Shown in pieces: positions 31,556-43,995 of a DNA stretch of 64,000 nucleotides. The stretch's first letter is position 1. Each line of letters begins with the position of its first letter. A model generated the notes under the pieces. It was given only the letters and a program-made list of their open reading frames with translations. It was not told the origin of the DNA and made no database searches. The stretch lies in assembly GCA_001986395.2 (NCBI GenBank), contig MQVO02000068.1, positions 1-64,000 on the forward strand, written 5' to 3'. Source of the stretch: Irpex lacteus. Taxonomy: Eukaryota > Basidiomycota > Agaricomycetes > Polyporales > Irpicaceae. The translations under genes and the position numbers were made by a program.

Positions 31556-33865
31556 ATGGGCTTTTCCGACTTGCCACCCGAGCTGTTCGAGCAGATCCTC
31601 GTCCACTGCGACCTCCGTCAGATCCTCCGCTGCAAAGCCGTACGCCGTCCCTCTTTCTCTCGCTCTCCCTGTCACTCACCACTCCACAAACGTAGGTATC
31701 AAAGTCCTTCAACACGTATATCACCCACTCTGCCCGCCTCGCCTACCACATCGACCTCTTCATCTCCGGCTTCGAAGACGACCACCTCAGTCCTCGACTC
31801 AACCTCCAAGTCAGACGAGCAATACTCTCCGCCGCACAGGGCATATGGCGCAGAGTAGACTCGATGGCATTGCTTCAGACGCTGCACGTGTCCAACCTCG
31901 AGTACTGGCCCATAAGGGACTCGGTGCTTTTACGGAAGATTGCAGTCAACGCGGATGTGCCGTTAGAACATGCTGTACCTACTTGGGACGACCACGCGAC
32001 GGTGCGGTTCGACGTGTCGCAGATTAGTTCGCGTTTGTCTGTGGATATTGATGGTGGGGCTACGAGCACGAACACGAGCACTACGGTGGAAGGTGACACG
32101 CATGTGTTGACGCACTGGCAAATCCGTCTACAAAAAGAAACGGGGAGCATAGCATGCATCGACGCCGCCCAAGACCTGCTCGTCGTCCGCTACCACAGCA
32201 CCTCTCCTCCTCCTCCCTCTCCTCCCTCTTCCACCTCCTCTTCGGCAGGCCAATGGTACAGCCTCTCCATGCACTCTCTCAAGACCGGCGCACGTCACCC
32301 CCGCGCCCTCGGCACCGGTCGCGTCGAGTTCCGCATGAGTCTGCGCGTAACGAAGAACCCGCATTACACGCGTGTTCAGGTGCTCGATGATGTGTTGGCT
32401 GTGAATATGGCGAGTGGCTTTCAGCTTTTTACGGAGACTGCGTTTTTTGATTGGACGACGGGGGAGCTCAAGGGGGTGCGTAGCATTTAATATTATCTCT
32501 TGATTCCTAGTTTGTATACGTATACTTATCGAGTTTTGATGGATGTTTGGAATATCACAGATGTTCTGCTCCCCTGGAACCTCCGCACGAGCATGGGGCC
32601 ACCCCGCAGTCCTCATCTCCCCGCACTGCTTCCTCCAACCGTGCTACTCCGCAGCAGAGCGTCGACCCGCTATCGAGGTGTACGTCCTCGACGACCGCAA
32701 ACATCCATCACCCGACTCGGACAATGGGAAGGAGAAGGGGAATGAGGAGGGGAATGGAAAGGAACAACGCGATGCGACGCACGTGGCCACGTATTGGCTG
32801 CCGAGGGTTAACAATGGCGACGTGAGGCTTATAATCAACATCACCTCCCGACAACAAGTCACTCCTTCCTTTCCCTCCTCCCCTTCCTCCTCCTCTTCCT
32901 CCCCCACTTTATCATCCACAAGGGACGCAGGCTTCCTACTAAGCAGCTCCTACGCACGCATGCTACACGTCCAAATCACTGGCGTATGGTTCACCGCGCC
33001 CTTCCAATGCGCCTTCTTCACACCCGCACACCAGTTCATCGACGATGCCGTGCGGTTTCTCTCCCTCCCTTCTCATGAGCGTGGGCGGGGTGTGAGGGGT
33101 GTGAGGGAGAGGAAGTGGAGTGAGTGGGGGAATGGGATGACGAGGTGGTTGGAGAAGCCGTTAGGGGGTGAGGGTGGTGGTGAAGTTAAAGGAGGTGAGA
33201 GAGAGAGCGGAGAAGGAGAAGGAGAACTTGAAGGAGACGGAGAGGGCGGAGAAGGAGAGGGGGATGGAGGGAGAAGGGGAAGAGGAGGGTGGCAGGAGGA
33301 GGCGAAGAGTAATCTGAGAGGGTCTGGCTCGCGGTATGCGTTTTCGAGGTGGTTGGTTGACTTTGCGCCGTTGGATGTGGGGAGGGAGGTTCATCGGTAT
33401 CTTCATTCCCATTCCCATTCCTCCCATCCTTCCTCTACCTCCACCAACAACGAGAGAGAGTCGTTCGAGAGCACCGAGAGAGCCTCGTTCGAGAGCACCG
33501 AAGCCCCCGGCTGGACAACTTACTACCACACCGCCCAAAAATCACAAATATCAGGCGCGGAGATGTTCGACGAGGAGATCGTGTCGCGATTGCCGTATAG
33601 AGAACGGGAAGTGGGTGTTTTGCCGGGGTTTGAGGCGGGGAGCGATGTGTTGGTTGTTGGTGATAAGGTTGTTACTGTGCAGGTGCGTGTCTCGTTTTCA
33701 GCTTATGTGCGATTGGATATTGGAAGAGGGATGCTGACGTTGATTGGTGGTGTGTAGGGCGGCGCGTTGGATGTGATTAAGATTTATAAGCCTGTGGCGA
33801 GTGATGCGGAGAAGGAGACGGACAAGTTGGCGGCTGCTTTGGCGGGTATTAGGCTGGATGGATAG
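31556..33865 (+). CDS. F-box protein, 697 aa (F-box B)
   Basis: Exons 31556-31639, 31696-32475, 32561-33682 and 33758-33865 (2,094 nt, 698 codons; all phase 0). The F-box is split by the first intron: MGFSDLPPELFEQILVHCDL, RQILRCKA, then VSKSFNTYITHSARLAYHID. This is the common Agaricomycete layout of an N-terminal F-box followed by a long beta-rich region (WPIRDSVLLRK, WYSLSMHSLKTG, RVQVLDDVLAVNMASGFQLF, FFDWTTGELKG), reminiscent of a propeller-like fold but without clear WD or kelch motifs. An insert of Gly/Glu repeats (about 33170-33300) and a Ser-rich run near 32875 are low-complexity. The tail is DVIKIYKPVAS...LAGIRLDG. The probable role is SCF substrate recognition. A pseudogene of its 3' end lies at 29300-29610. 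Confidence 0.85.
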
Positions 33866-34051
33866 ATAGATGGAGTGTATGTTATCAGAAGGTCACGGGT
33901 TGTACAGTAAGAAGCAACGATGAAACGTTTGGACTTGGAATTACAATGCTGTAGAGTAGAACATAGAGACAATATACGACACGGTACAAAACAGTGTGCG
34001 ATAAACCAATAAACAACCGCTCCTTTCTTCCCACAGCACTCACACTCACAC

Positions 34052-35562
34052 TCACACATCCTCATAAACAAACGGCAACACCCCCACCGGCACCTTCTTC
34101 GCGAACAAATCCGTCAACAAATCCCGCATACCGGGCGACAACCGACGCGCGTGCTTCCCCTCGTGGAAGTCTTTCCGCGGGGTAAAGTAGTGGCAGGTTT
34201 TGATGGGCGGACGGATGGTTCCTGCTTGGAGCATGGTGCTGAATTCGGGGTAGGTGGTTGTGGGGGTTATGAGGGGTGCGTATGAGGGGTGGGTTGATGC
34301 CTGAAAGGGGGTAAGGGTTGTCAGAGAAGAAGTAGAAGTAGAGAGGAAAGGGAGGGAGGGAGGGATAAGTACCTTGGTTAGGAAGCGGTCGATGTCGCCG
34401 TGTCCGGTGAAAGCCATGTCGAGGTCTGGTCTCTGTTCAGTCGAAGTGTGATGAGTACGAGAGAGAGAAACACGGTGTCACTAAAAAAGAGGAAACTTAC
34501 GGTGTCGAGTATGTATTCGAGAACGTCATCCACGACCGTGCGTTGTGCCTATTCCGAAGGAAGTGCATTAGAAACCACTATCATAACGAATGTAACAATA
34601 ATGCAAACCTGATCGAGCTTTCCACGCTCCTGGTACACTTTGCGAGACAGACACTTGCTGAACCTCACAAACACCCACGCGCGCTCAAGATCCTCATCAG
34701 CATCTCCAAAGCTGACAATCCGCTTCCTCAAGCCATTCTTCGCAGGCGACTTCGACGAGTCGTATTCCGCGCCCTTCTCCATCTCCTCACTGACCAAAGT
34801 CTTCCACCTCAACACCGAGACGCCACCAGTACACAGCGCGTATTCCATCGGGCCCGTCAAGTGCTTGTACTCGTGCTCAGCTCTGAGGATATACGCAGCC
34901 TTCTGCCAGATGTCGTAGCTCTCGCACATGAACGCCACGAGGTCTTGTGTGGGGACAGAACTGACCACACGTATCCCACCATCGATCTCATCGTCCCCTC
35001 CAGGCGCAAGCTCCAAACGAGCATACAGCTCCTTGTCCGCGTTGGTCCCAGGCAGCCTCGCTTCAAGCACCCGTAAGTCAGCACGGTCGATCTCCCGCGT
35101 CTCTATCTCGTGCATCTGTAGAAACAGAGTATGGAGGCCCAGGCCTCGCAGGCCGTGACGTCGCCAGATCCATTCCTCGGTATGGCCAGGCGTCCAAGTG
35201 CCCCAGAGACGCTGGAACGTTCCCATCCATAGTAGCCCGATGTCGCCCATGGTCACGAAGTCTGGGTGGATTACGATGCCAGAGATAGGTTGGATACCGG
35301 GTTCAGGTATCGTTTTGAACAGTGATGGGGCGAGGAGGGCGTGGCCCCCGCCGAGGCGGCGTGCGTGGACGGCCATTGCACGGGAGTAGGCGTTGCCGAT
35401 GTCGGTCGGGTTGAGAGTGGGTGATGGTTTAAATTTGTCCCAGTCGTCGTCGTCGAAGGAGGAGAGCTGCAGGTCTGTCCAGTCATAGCGGTTGCACTTG
35501 GTCTCGGCGTCGCACCGTATGTGGTCGGGTGGTAGGTGGAATGGGAGGTCCTTGTATGGCAT
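34052..35562 (-). CDS. Tandem-family protein 1 (TGHxDID family), 436 aa
   Basis: Minus-strand exons 35562-34609, 34548-34501, 34432-34373 and 34300-34052 (1,311 nt, 437 codons). Exons 2 and 3 are 48 and 60 nt, as in both paralogues downstream. The start is MPYKDLPFHLPPDHIRCD. Shared motifs are SRAMAVHARRLGGGHALLAP, MGDIGLLWMGTFQRLWGTW, GPMEYALCTGGVSVLRWKTL, LVSEEMEKGAEYDSSKSPA, KNGLRKRIVSFGDADEDLER, KCLSRKVYQERGKLDQ, VVDDVLEYILD, FTGHGDIDRFL and FAKKVPVGVLPFVYEDV. The family is unknown to me, with no signal peptide, membrane span or catalytic signature. The second exon pair uses an unusual GTTTGC donor, conserved as GTTTGT in the paralogues. This copy is the most diverged of the three and lacks the C-terminal LWGQLP. 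A TATA-like TATTAAAT lies near 35653-35663. Confidence 0.8.
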
Positions 35563-36537
35563 TGCGTATGTGTAACTGAGGCTCGAGGAGGAAAGTACTG
35601 TGATTTGAGACAGAGAGGGTATTCTAGGTGGGGCTCATGTAGAAACTGGAGGCATTTAATATGCGATGGCGATTGGGCACGCCACACCTGGTATGCTGCT
35701 GTCATGCAGCGCAGTACAATGGTCGATATGAGCAAGAACAAAAGGTTGGAAGATGTAGTCCGGGTCTGTGGCCGAGGCGTATACAGATCCTCGTCGCTAC
35801 GATTGTTTAGCAGCCTAATGCAGAACAAGAGTCGCGTAAGTACGATTTCGTCGCTAGTGGGGATGATTGAGTAACTTGTTCATTCCACAGTATCATAGGT
35901 ATGCATTCCCGTACCTCTACAATACAACAGAGTTGCCACGGTGACTACGCCACCTTTATGGAGGGCGACCATGGCTAGGATACTTGCGCTAACGTGCACT
36001 TGCAGCTCAGGTTCACAGCTATCTCATTGGGCGGCGTCTGTTTCATGTGAAGTCATAGTTATTGCGGCTCAATGTGATACGTAGTTGAAGCTGGAAAGGT
36101 GGGATACGTTACAACTCGAGCCGAAAGATATCGCAAGTGTTGAGTACTCACGGTGGTAGAAGTGGCGAGGCTCACGTATACACCATCGTGAGTCGTACAT
36201 GCATATCGTTAACGCTCTCGGTTTGTCGCAGAACTCTATGCCGATTGCAAAGTCAGGACTCAGAACCCAGGTGGTGGTCGAGGAGGAAAGCATGAGAGTC
36301 GACACGCGCACGGCGGCGCGACGACCGAAGGCGTTGGGACTGGGGTTAGGGTAAACGTCATTATTGCCGAAACAAGCAATGCACGCTATGCCATTACTAT
36401 CGTTTCCGTAAGCGGTACTACTTGAAGTCGTATTTCAATCATTAGAAATCGATGGAACCAAATTAAGTAACGACAAATTAGGGATACGTGTTGATCATAC
36501 CTACTCAAAGTCCGAGACATAAGAAAGAAGGAAAAAA
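35563..36537. other. Intergenic; promoter of tandem gene 1 and first copy of the unit-boundary repeat
   Basis: Upstream of the 35562 start, 35650-35700 keeps the TATTAAAT and 'CCAGRTGTGGCGTG' block seen upstream of the two other paralogues. Near 36260-36430 lies a boundary sequence (gtggtcgaggaggaaa...ggttaggg taaacgtca...aacaagcaatgcacgct...ctacttgaagtcgtatt) that recurs at 38775-38945 and 41230-41345. No gene. Confidence 0.5.
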
Positions 36538-37993
36538 CTATGGTAATTGACCCCACAATTGAGCGTCGTAAACATACGGCAAAAAGCACACTGTCTGCTT
36601 CTTGGCTAAGAAGTCAGCTAGCCAACCCTGGGTAGTCCATTGCCAGTGACGCTTATGCCTTGCGTCGAAATTGTACCGTGGGAGGTGTTGGTGACACCCT
36701 GCGACAGGAAGACGGATGGCAGTGCGGAGCAAGGAGCTGAACTCGGCGTAGGTAGTGGACGGGGTTATGAGACCTGTATATTCAGGAAGCTGGGATGCCT
36801 GGAGGAAAGCTTTTAGGTTAGATGTTTGATAGGTGGATCAGGATATTCGTACTATCTGTAGGAACAAGTCGATGTCGTCATGTCCGGTGACGGCCATGTC
36901 AAAAGTTGGGTTCTTTGTGTCAGGGTGCGTTAGTCACTCACGAGATGGGGTATACTGTAAAAGGTGTGCTTACAAGGTCAAGTAAATATTCGAGGACATC
37001 GTCGACCACCGAGCGTTGCTCCTACGGAGTACGGTAAAGAGGGTCAGCAAGCATCGAGATGGCGAAAGTAAGATTAAGACAAACCTGGTCCAGCTTGCCA
37101 CGTGCCTTGTACACCTTGCGGGACAGGCACTTGCAGTACCTCACGGATAGCCAGGCGCGCTCAATATTTTCATCAGTCTCTCCGACACAGACGATACGTC
37201 TTGTCAGTCCATTCTGCGCTGGCGTCTTTGTCGAGTCGTACTCTGCGCCCGGCTGCATCTCATCGGTAACCAGTGTCTTCCACCTCACCGCTGAGAAACC
37301 ACCAGTCAGCATGACATACTCCAATGGCCCCGACAAGTGCTTGAATTTCTCATTCTCCCTGACTCGCGGCGCCACTGCCTGCCACTTGTCGTAGCTCGCG
37401 CACACGAACATTGAGCGATAGAGCAAAGGAGGGCTCATGTAGCTAAACTGCGTGTTGCCAATATCAACTTCCTCAATCTCCCGGCGAGCGTACAGATCCT
37501 TGCCATCTTTGCCCTTCCCTGGTAGTCTTCCTTCCCACACCCAGGGGAAAGGAGGACGGCAGCTCTCCGGGGGCTCCGATGGGAGGAGATCACGCCAATC
37601 TGGTTCAGGCTCAACGCGAAGCACTGGGAGATTATAGGGCGATAGACTTGAAGGATCGGTGCCCCTGATGTGATGAGTGCCCCAGAGAGGCTTGAACGTC
37701 CCCATCCATAGTAGACCGACCTCGCCTATGGTTGGCAGAAGTTTTCCCAGATGGGCAGGCGGGGCTATGAAGACAGAGGGGGTGAGAAGGGCATGACCGG
37801 GCAAGCCACTGTGGCGTGCGTTGAGTTCCATCGCTCTGGAGTAGCTGTGACCGAGTGACGTTGGGTCGAGAGTGGGGGAATCCACATCTTCGAAGGAAGA
37901 GAGGTGAAGTTCGGGCCAGTGGAGATAGGCTTCGTTGCCCTCGGAGTCGTCGCTGCTGTGCCTGAGCTCAGGAGGATATGATGCGAGCGACAT
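36538..37993 (-). CDS. Tandem-family protein 2 (TGHxDID family), 425 aa
   Basis: Minus-strand exons 37993-37085, 37021-36974, 36912-36853 and 36798-36538 (1,278 nt, 426 codons). It starts MSLASYPPELRHSSDDSEGN and keeps SYSRAMELNARHSG, GEVGLLWMGTFKPLWGTH, GPLEYVMLTGGFSAVRWKTL, AEYDSTKTPAQNGLTRRIV, KCLSRKVYKARGKLDQ, SVVDDVLEYLLDL, VTGHDDIDLFLQI and the tail LAKKQTVCFLPYVYDAQLWG. Intron positions, phases and the small exon sizes (48, 60 nt) match both neighbours. A TATATTAA box lies at 38107-38115, about 115 bp upstream. Function unknown. It is the middle member of a same-strand array and half of a recent tandem duplication with the 39030-40464 gene. Confidence 0.82.
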
Positions 37994-39029
37994 TGTAGGA
38001 TGAGGCGGGATGAAAATCAGATTTGAACGTTGATGGAAGTATTGTAGTCTGAAATCAAGACGGTGTATGATACTGTGTTAGGTGATGCATGAGAGCGTCG
38101 AAGTCGTTTAATATAGGAAGAAGAACTTACACGCCACATCTGGAATGCAGGCCCCAACTACGCAACACAACCCCCCGCCCCCGATATAACTGAGATTAAC
38201 GACTGGGCGCATAGCTCTATACCACAAAAAAGTCCCGAATAGCTGGCATGACCACGGTCATCCAAGTTATAGGCCTATGGGTAGAATAGGAAACGTAATT
38301 ATTGAAGCGTCGTAGATCATGCTGATAATAGATTTACTCAATGAATGTTCATTCCGTGATCACTTACAACGTGAGACAGTCACAAAAGAATGAAAGCATC
38401 ACTATGCAACCTTGTCGCGGTGCCAATACTGGACGATGTTACTGTATGTTACTGGTCTTGCGGGCGCCGCATCATTGTGATGAGAACTTCAAGTCCAGGT
38501 CTGCATGCAACGCTTATGACCACTGCACAAAGGATACGTGAGCACAATAGCTGTTCTCGCCACCCTTGAGATTCAAGCGTAAATGTAGAAGGCAGTAAAC
38601 GATATACGTTCGGGCTAGACAGACGGGAGAAACATGACAAAATGAGCTCGTCGTGCCAGCTAAGTAGTAGCCAAGTGCTTACTCACGTCGATAGTTATGC
38701 AGAGCGTTAAAATGAGGTGCAATATGAGAGTAAAGCGGGCGAGATATAACGAAATGACATGGTCATAGAATATTTGCTATGTACGCAGCGGTCAAGGAGA
38801 AAGATATGAGCGAGCCGCCAGCGCGCAGAAGGTCGTCGTAAGGTTAGGGCTATACGTCATACTTCCCAAACAAGCAATATTAATGCTCGCTGTCATCACG
38901 TCGTCAAGCGTATGATACTACTTGAAGTCGTATTTTAATTGTAACAATCGTTGGATGCATATTTACTACAAATCATAGAAACGCCGCAGGTACTCATCAC
39001 TACTAAAACCCCAAACATACGGACAAGAC
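37994..39029. repeat. Spacer of tandem unit A
   Basis: Bases 38100-38720 align along their length with 40560-41160: taatataggaWgaRgaacttacacgccacatctggaatgcaggcccc at the promoter, then matching cttgcgggcgccgcatcattStgatg further up. The unit boundary copy is at 38775-38945. No gene is seen. The spacer duplicated together with the gene. Confidence 0.7.
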
Positions 39030-40464
39030 CTATGGCAATTGACCCCACAGCTCAGCGTCGTGAACATACGGCAAAAAGCATACTGTCTGCTTCTTTGCTA
39101 AGAAATCCGTCAGCCAATGCGGCAGCTTGCGCATAGCGTTGGGATTGTAACGCGGAATGCGTTGGGTGCAACAGGCGATGGGAAGACGGATCGCCGTGCC
39201 GAGAAGGGAGCCGAATTCAGTGTAGGTAGTGTTTGGGGTTATAAGACCTGCATATTCTGGAAGTTCGGCTGCCTAGAGAACGGAGATTTTATGTGAATGA
39301 TTTTGGTGAGAGAGATAGGGGCTTCGTACCATGGCCATGAAACAGTCGATATCGTCATGTCCGGTCACGGCCATATCAAAAGCTGGGTTCTATTGAGTTC
39401 AAATGTGTGAATCGCCAGTGAGGGAGAGTATATGCTATCGTCACGGGTATGCTTACAAGGTCGAGTAAGTATTCAAGGACATCATCTACCACCGAGCGCT
39501 GCTCCTACATATGATAAAGCGTGTCAGCGATCATCGACCTTACGAATGCGGGATTGAGACAAACCTGATCAAGCTTTCCCCGCTCCTTGTAAACCTTGCG
39601 AGACAAACACTTGTAGAACCTTATGGACACCCAAGCGCGCTCGACATTCTTGTCCGTCTCTCCGACACTAACAATTCGCTTTGTCAATCCATTCTGCGCT
39701 AGTGTCTTCTCCGAGCCGTGTGCCGCGTCGGGTTGCATCTCGTCACTAACCAATGTCTTCCAGCGCTCTGCTGAGAAGCCACCGGTGAACATGACATACT
39801 CCATCGGCCCCGCTAAGTGTTTGAGCCCATAATCCTCTCTAACTCGAGGTGCCACCTCCTGCCACTTTTCGTAACTGGCACACACGAACATCGCAGTATG
39901 CAGTGACCGTTGTTTAAACACCAAGGGCCCAGGGTTTTCACTCTGACCGAGCTCCAGGCGAGCATACAGATCCTTTCCGTGTTTGCCCCTACCAGGTAGT
40001 CTTGCTTCAATCTCCGGGGGACCACGTGAACGAGCGCCCGCCGGCATTTCCGAGGGAAGAAACTCGCGAGGGGGAATGATCTCGACATTCAACATCGGGA
40101 GGTTATAGCGCGATAAGGGGATCCAGTCAGTGCCATCGGGGTGGAAAGTACCCCAGAGCGGTTTGAATGTCCCCATGCACAGGAGCCCTACCTCTCCCAT
40201 TGCCGGGAAATGACTCAGCTTTCGAAAGTCTGGTGGTGCTTTAAAGATAGATGGAGTGAGGAGGAAATGGCCCCACAAGAGACGGCGTGCGTGGACCTCC
40301 ATCGCCCTGGAGTAGCTGTGACCCAACAATGTTGGGTCGAGAGTGGGGGACTCTACATCATCGAAGGAGGAGAGGTGAAGGTCAGGCCAGTGGAGATAGG
40401 CTTCGTTGGTTCCGGAGCCGTCGTCGCTATGCCTGAGCTCAGGAGGATATGATTCGAGCGACAT
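39030..40464 (-). CDS. Tandem-family protein 3 (TGHxDID family), 416 aa
   Basis: Minus-strand exons 40464-39565, 39504-39457, 39389-39330 and 39272-39030 (1,251 nt, 417 codons). It starts MSLESYPPELRHSDDGSGTN, in frame with a longer reading to 40578 that I reject because the paralogue start aligns here. Shared motifs are SYSRAMEVHARRLL, GEVGLLCMGTFKPLWGTF, GPMEYVMFTGGFSAERWKTL, KNVERAWVSIRFYKCLSRKV, SVVDDVLEYLLDL, VTGHDDIDCFMAM and LAKKQTVCFLPYVHDAELWG. It is close to the 36538-37993 gene; amino-acid differences are spread evenly and the frame is intact, suggesting both are functional. A TATATTAA box lies at 40583-40591. Function unknown. Confidence 0.82.
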
Positions 40465-41583
40465 TGTATGATGCAGCAGGATGAAAGTCGGAGTTGAGTG
40501 TCTATGATGGAAGTGTTGTGATCTGAAATCGAGAGGGAGTGCTATATTGTGGTAGGTAAGTTGCATGATGGAGTGCAACTCGGTTAATATAGGATGAGGA
40601 ACTTACACGCCACATCTGGAATGCAGGCCCCAGCGACGCAACACAACCGCCAGTATGACGGAGACAAATGGCTAGCTGCAAAGCTCTGTACCAGGACAAA
40701 GCCCCGTAGTAGATGACCACAACTATTCGAGTGTATAGGCCTAAGTGTAGAACAAGAGCCGTAATTAGTACAGCGTCGTAGATCATGACGATAATAGAAT
40801 TCCTCGATGTTCATTCCACGATCACCTAAAAGTGAGAAAGTAGAACAGGAACGAAGGAATCACTACGCAACCTTGACGCGGTGACAATACCGGACCACGT
40901 TACTTCTCTTGCGGGCGCCGCATCATTCTGATGGCGACTTGGAATCCAGGTTTGCATGTAACGTTGATGGCCACTACACAAAAGATACGTGAACTCGAAA
41001 CCCACTATTGCCATTCTTTGTATTCAAGCGTATACATGAGATATGGAAGGCAGTAAACGTTATATGTTTGGGCTAGAGAGAGCGGAGAAACATGAGAAAA
41101 TGAACTCGAAGTTGTGCCAGGTAAATAAGTGCTTACTCACGTCGTTACGTAGACCATTATAACGGACTACTGTACGAGAATAAAGCAGGAGATATTTAAT
41201 TAGATGACACGGGCATCGAATATTTGCGAGGTACATATGTGGTGGTCGAGGAGGAAGATGTGAGAGCGACTCGACACGCAAGGTCGTCGCAAGCAAGGTT
41301 AGGGCTAAACGTCATAGTTCCCGAACAAGCAATGCACGCTACAGACGTTTCCGAAAATGGCATCGCCAATACTCAAGTATACCGGCCAGTACATTCAGCA
41401 GCTGCTTTCGTTGCATCGGTCAGGAACCTTTCGATTATTGTTACAGCTAAATCATGGTGTAGGCATAGGACAGAATTTGTGCTCCGTCACATTCAGTCGA
41501 TTCTCGCAGACGCACTTAAGCTTTCCATCGCCAGAGTCCAGATGGGGGGTATACGTATCACAACCGCTCCCATGGATTTCAAG
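40465..41583. repeat. Spacer of tandem unit B and array end
   Basis: Bases 40560-41160 are the duplicate of 38100-38720. The third boundary copy at 41230-41345 ends the array, after which sequence unique to the aspartic-protease 3' flank begins. No gene. Confidence 0.65.
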
Positions 41584-43283
41584 TTACTTTCCTGCCTTAG
41601 GGAACTTCTCGCCCTTGCCATAGGGTTTGCGTTCCGAGATAGTGATCTCGTTCGTCTCAAGGTTGTACGTCGTGAGCACATTATTGAGGAACTTGTCACC
41701 CCTATATTCGTTATATCATCAGCAACAGTACCTTTCAATCGCAGTAATAAACCAACGGGGAGCACTCACAACAGATAAAATGATGGCAGCTGATTGATCG
41801 CTCCGCCCTGCACCCCACTCAGACAGTACTCATCGCTTCCAATGGCAGCCGCCAACTCTCCCTGTCTCACCACAAGATCCGCCTCGTCCACCTTGATCTC
41901 CGTTCCATTGATGGTCACGCTGAACGGCGGGACGGTCGCATTGCAATAGATATAATAAAGTCCAGTGGTGTTATCCAGTTGTGCGGGAGGTTCGAACAAC
42001 GCATTATACGCCTTGTTCAGCTCGCTGGGTATGACCATCAAGCCAGTGCCGCTGTCCAGTAGCCCTCGCCAGTTCCCTGGTACTCCGCCCAATCCAGGGT
42101 TGGCGAGGGTTTCGTTGAAGGTGACGTTGGCGGAGCCGGGAAAGTTGAACGAATCTATAGGCGTACCGTACCAGACTGGGAAGGGTGTCGTCACGTTGTC
42201 GGCGAGGATGTAGGCGGAGCTCGTGTTGGCGGTGATGGTGGGAGCGGTGACGGTTGCGGTTTTGCCGGTGAGAGGGATGGAGGAGTGAGAGGGTACGCCG
42301 CCGAGGACGATGGCGCCGAGGTTGTGGAAGGTGTCGTTAGAGAGCTCTTGAGCGTCGGTAGGACGGTTCATGACTAGAGAGAAGTCTGCGGTGGTTGGCA
42401 GAATCGATGGTTAAATTGTAAGACAACAGGGCGAAGGAGGAAACACTTTCAAGGAGGGAAAAGACCTTCCTTGGCCGCCTTGTATATCCACGGGTTGTAA
42501 GCGACCCGTTTGTTCTCCGCGTCGTCTTTCGTGGGATCCGTTCCATTGAATAGGTAGGACACTCCAGGGCCAGCAAAGCCAATGATCCCATGTACTGCCG
42601 ACTCGCGCAACCATAAACCTTTCTCTGCGATAGCGAACCATTGATCGGGGACGGTGACGCCACCGATGGTGACTGGACCTTGACCGTATTGACCGATCAG
42701 GTTCTCGCCGGTGGCGTAGGAGATATTGAAATTGTTCGCGAATGGCAGAGGGGCGAATGTCTCAGGAGTAGGAACAAATGGATTCTCGTTTGCGCTACAG
42801 TTGGCGCCGAGTGGTCCTGTGGTCGGGTTGAGGCAGGTGAAGTTGGAGGATCTGAGCCAGAGGTCGGAGCTAAGGTTCATGAGATACGAACGTCGGATAT
42901 GACTCGAGGCATTTGCAACGATGAACATACCTTCCTGTATCAAGCAGGAGAGTGAAATTCTTGCCTCCCACATCGACTTCGATGGAATATCTGAATTGGG
43001 TAAGTATGATCTGGCTGTACCGCAATGATTAGAGATTGATAACTTACACGGTAACATAGGCTGTGGAAGATAGAGGCACGTCGACACCATGACTATGTCC
43101 GCCTCGCTTCATCAACGATTTCTTGATCTCTGCTGCTTGTGCGCCGGTATACCTCGCCTTGAAGGGTAGGTAAGCATCGGAAACAGGGATATCTGTTGGA
43201 GACCGTGACGCGAGAGGTGTGCCGGGAAGGCCAATAGCGATGGCAGAACCCAAGAGGGTGAAAAGAGCCAGGAAACTCTGCAT
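41584..43283 (-). CDS. Secreted A1-family aspartic protease (pepsin-like), 477 aa
   Basis: Minus-strand exons 43283-43048, 42990-42931, 42869-42466, 42385-41770 and 41701-41584 (1,434 nt, 478 codons). The N-terminus MQSFLALFTLLGSAIAIGLP is a signal peptide, followed by a propeptide with a dibasic-type KKSLMKRGG cleavage region. The two catalytic motifs are present: LLLDTGSSDLWL (Asp at about residue 96) and GLLDSGTGLMVIP (Asp at about 344). The usual hydrophobic flap and core motifs follow (YATGENLIGQYGQGPVTIGG, VHGIIGFAGPG, GDKFLNNVLTTYNLE). Several N-x-S/T sites and paired Cys fit a secreted enzyme. It hydrolyses peptide bonds at acidic pH, and a nutritional or defence role is possible. A TATATAAA box lies at 43333-43340, 50 bp upstream of the ATG. 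It could be either soluble or wall-associated, but no GPI or membrane signal is seen at the C-terminus (EKFPKAGK). Confidence 0.9.
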
Positions 43284-43995
43284 TGTGAGTGCTCAGAACG
43301 CTGTGAGTTAAGATCGGAGGAGAGACCAGTCGTTTATATACGTACCTAACTTCCCAGCTAATAGAGTTCCAACTATCGAGCAGTGCTGCGCTGCGTCATA
43401 CGAATATGCCCTCGCACCGCTTTGACAGTTGCTATGTTTCATTCTGCACTAAGCGTGACATGCATACGGGGCATCAAAGTGCGGGGTACTGCGCACAAAT
43501 GTGTGCGCCTAATATTGTCGGATCCGAAGTTGCCAGTTAGAATGGGCAAACCTACAATCGCACCTCATGCCAGTGCTGAACGACCATCGGTAAGTCAATT
43601 GAAACCAATTGCCAGTGTAACGGCACGTACGCACCTGCCCTCAGAATTTGCCAACGGATCGTTATGGTCGAGAGTGAACACTGTTGCAGAAGTTACGTGT
43701 AAATATTGTGAGCACGTGGCTCAGGCCCGGGCAGGCTGGTCGTGGCCGCAGTGCCGGCGGTACTCCTGCCAGTATACTCTTGATACAGTATCGAGGCCTA
43801 CATCTCCTTTCTCAGCTCTCCATAACAGCATCTGCCAGTGGGGAACTTCAAGTTGAAACTTTGGAGGAACGCAGTGTTTTGCTTGAGCAACCATTGACCA
43901 AGGCGCGTTGGTTTCACTGTACATGTATCACTTGCAGCCAGGTGCTAACTAACTGAATCGCTCAGTAGACAACTCGCATCCATACGCTGCACGCT
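43284..43995. other. Divergent intergenic region
   Basis: Between the protease (minus) and the F-box gene (plus). It holds the protease TATA box (43333-43340). I see no other promoter element or gene. Confidence 0.5.

Noticed and set aside
33170..33300. GAAGGAGAAGG purine-rich tract as a separate repeat or gene
   Set aside because: It is a low-complexity Gly/Glu-coding insert within the third exon of the F-box B gene.
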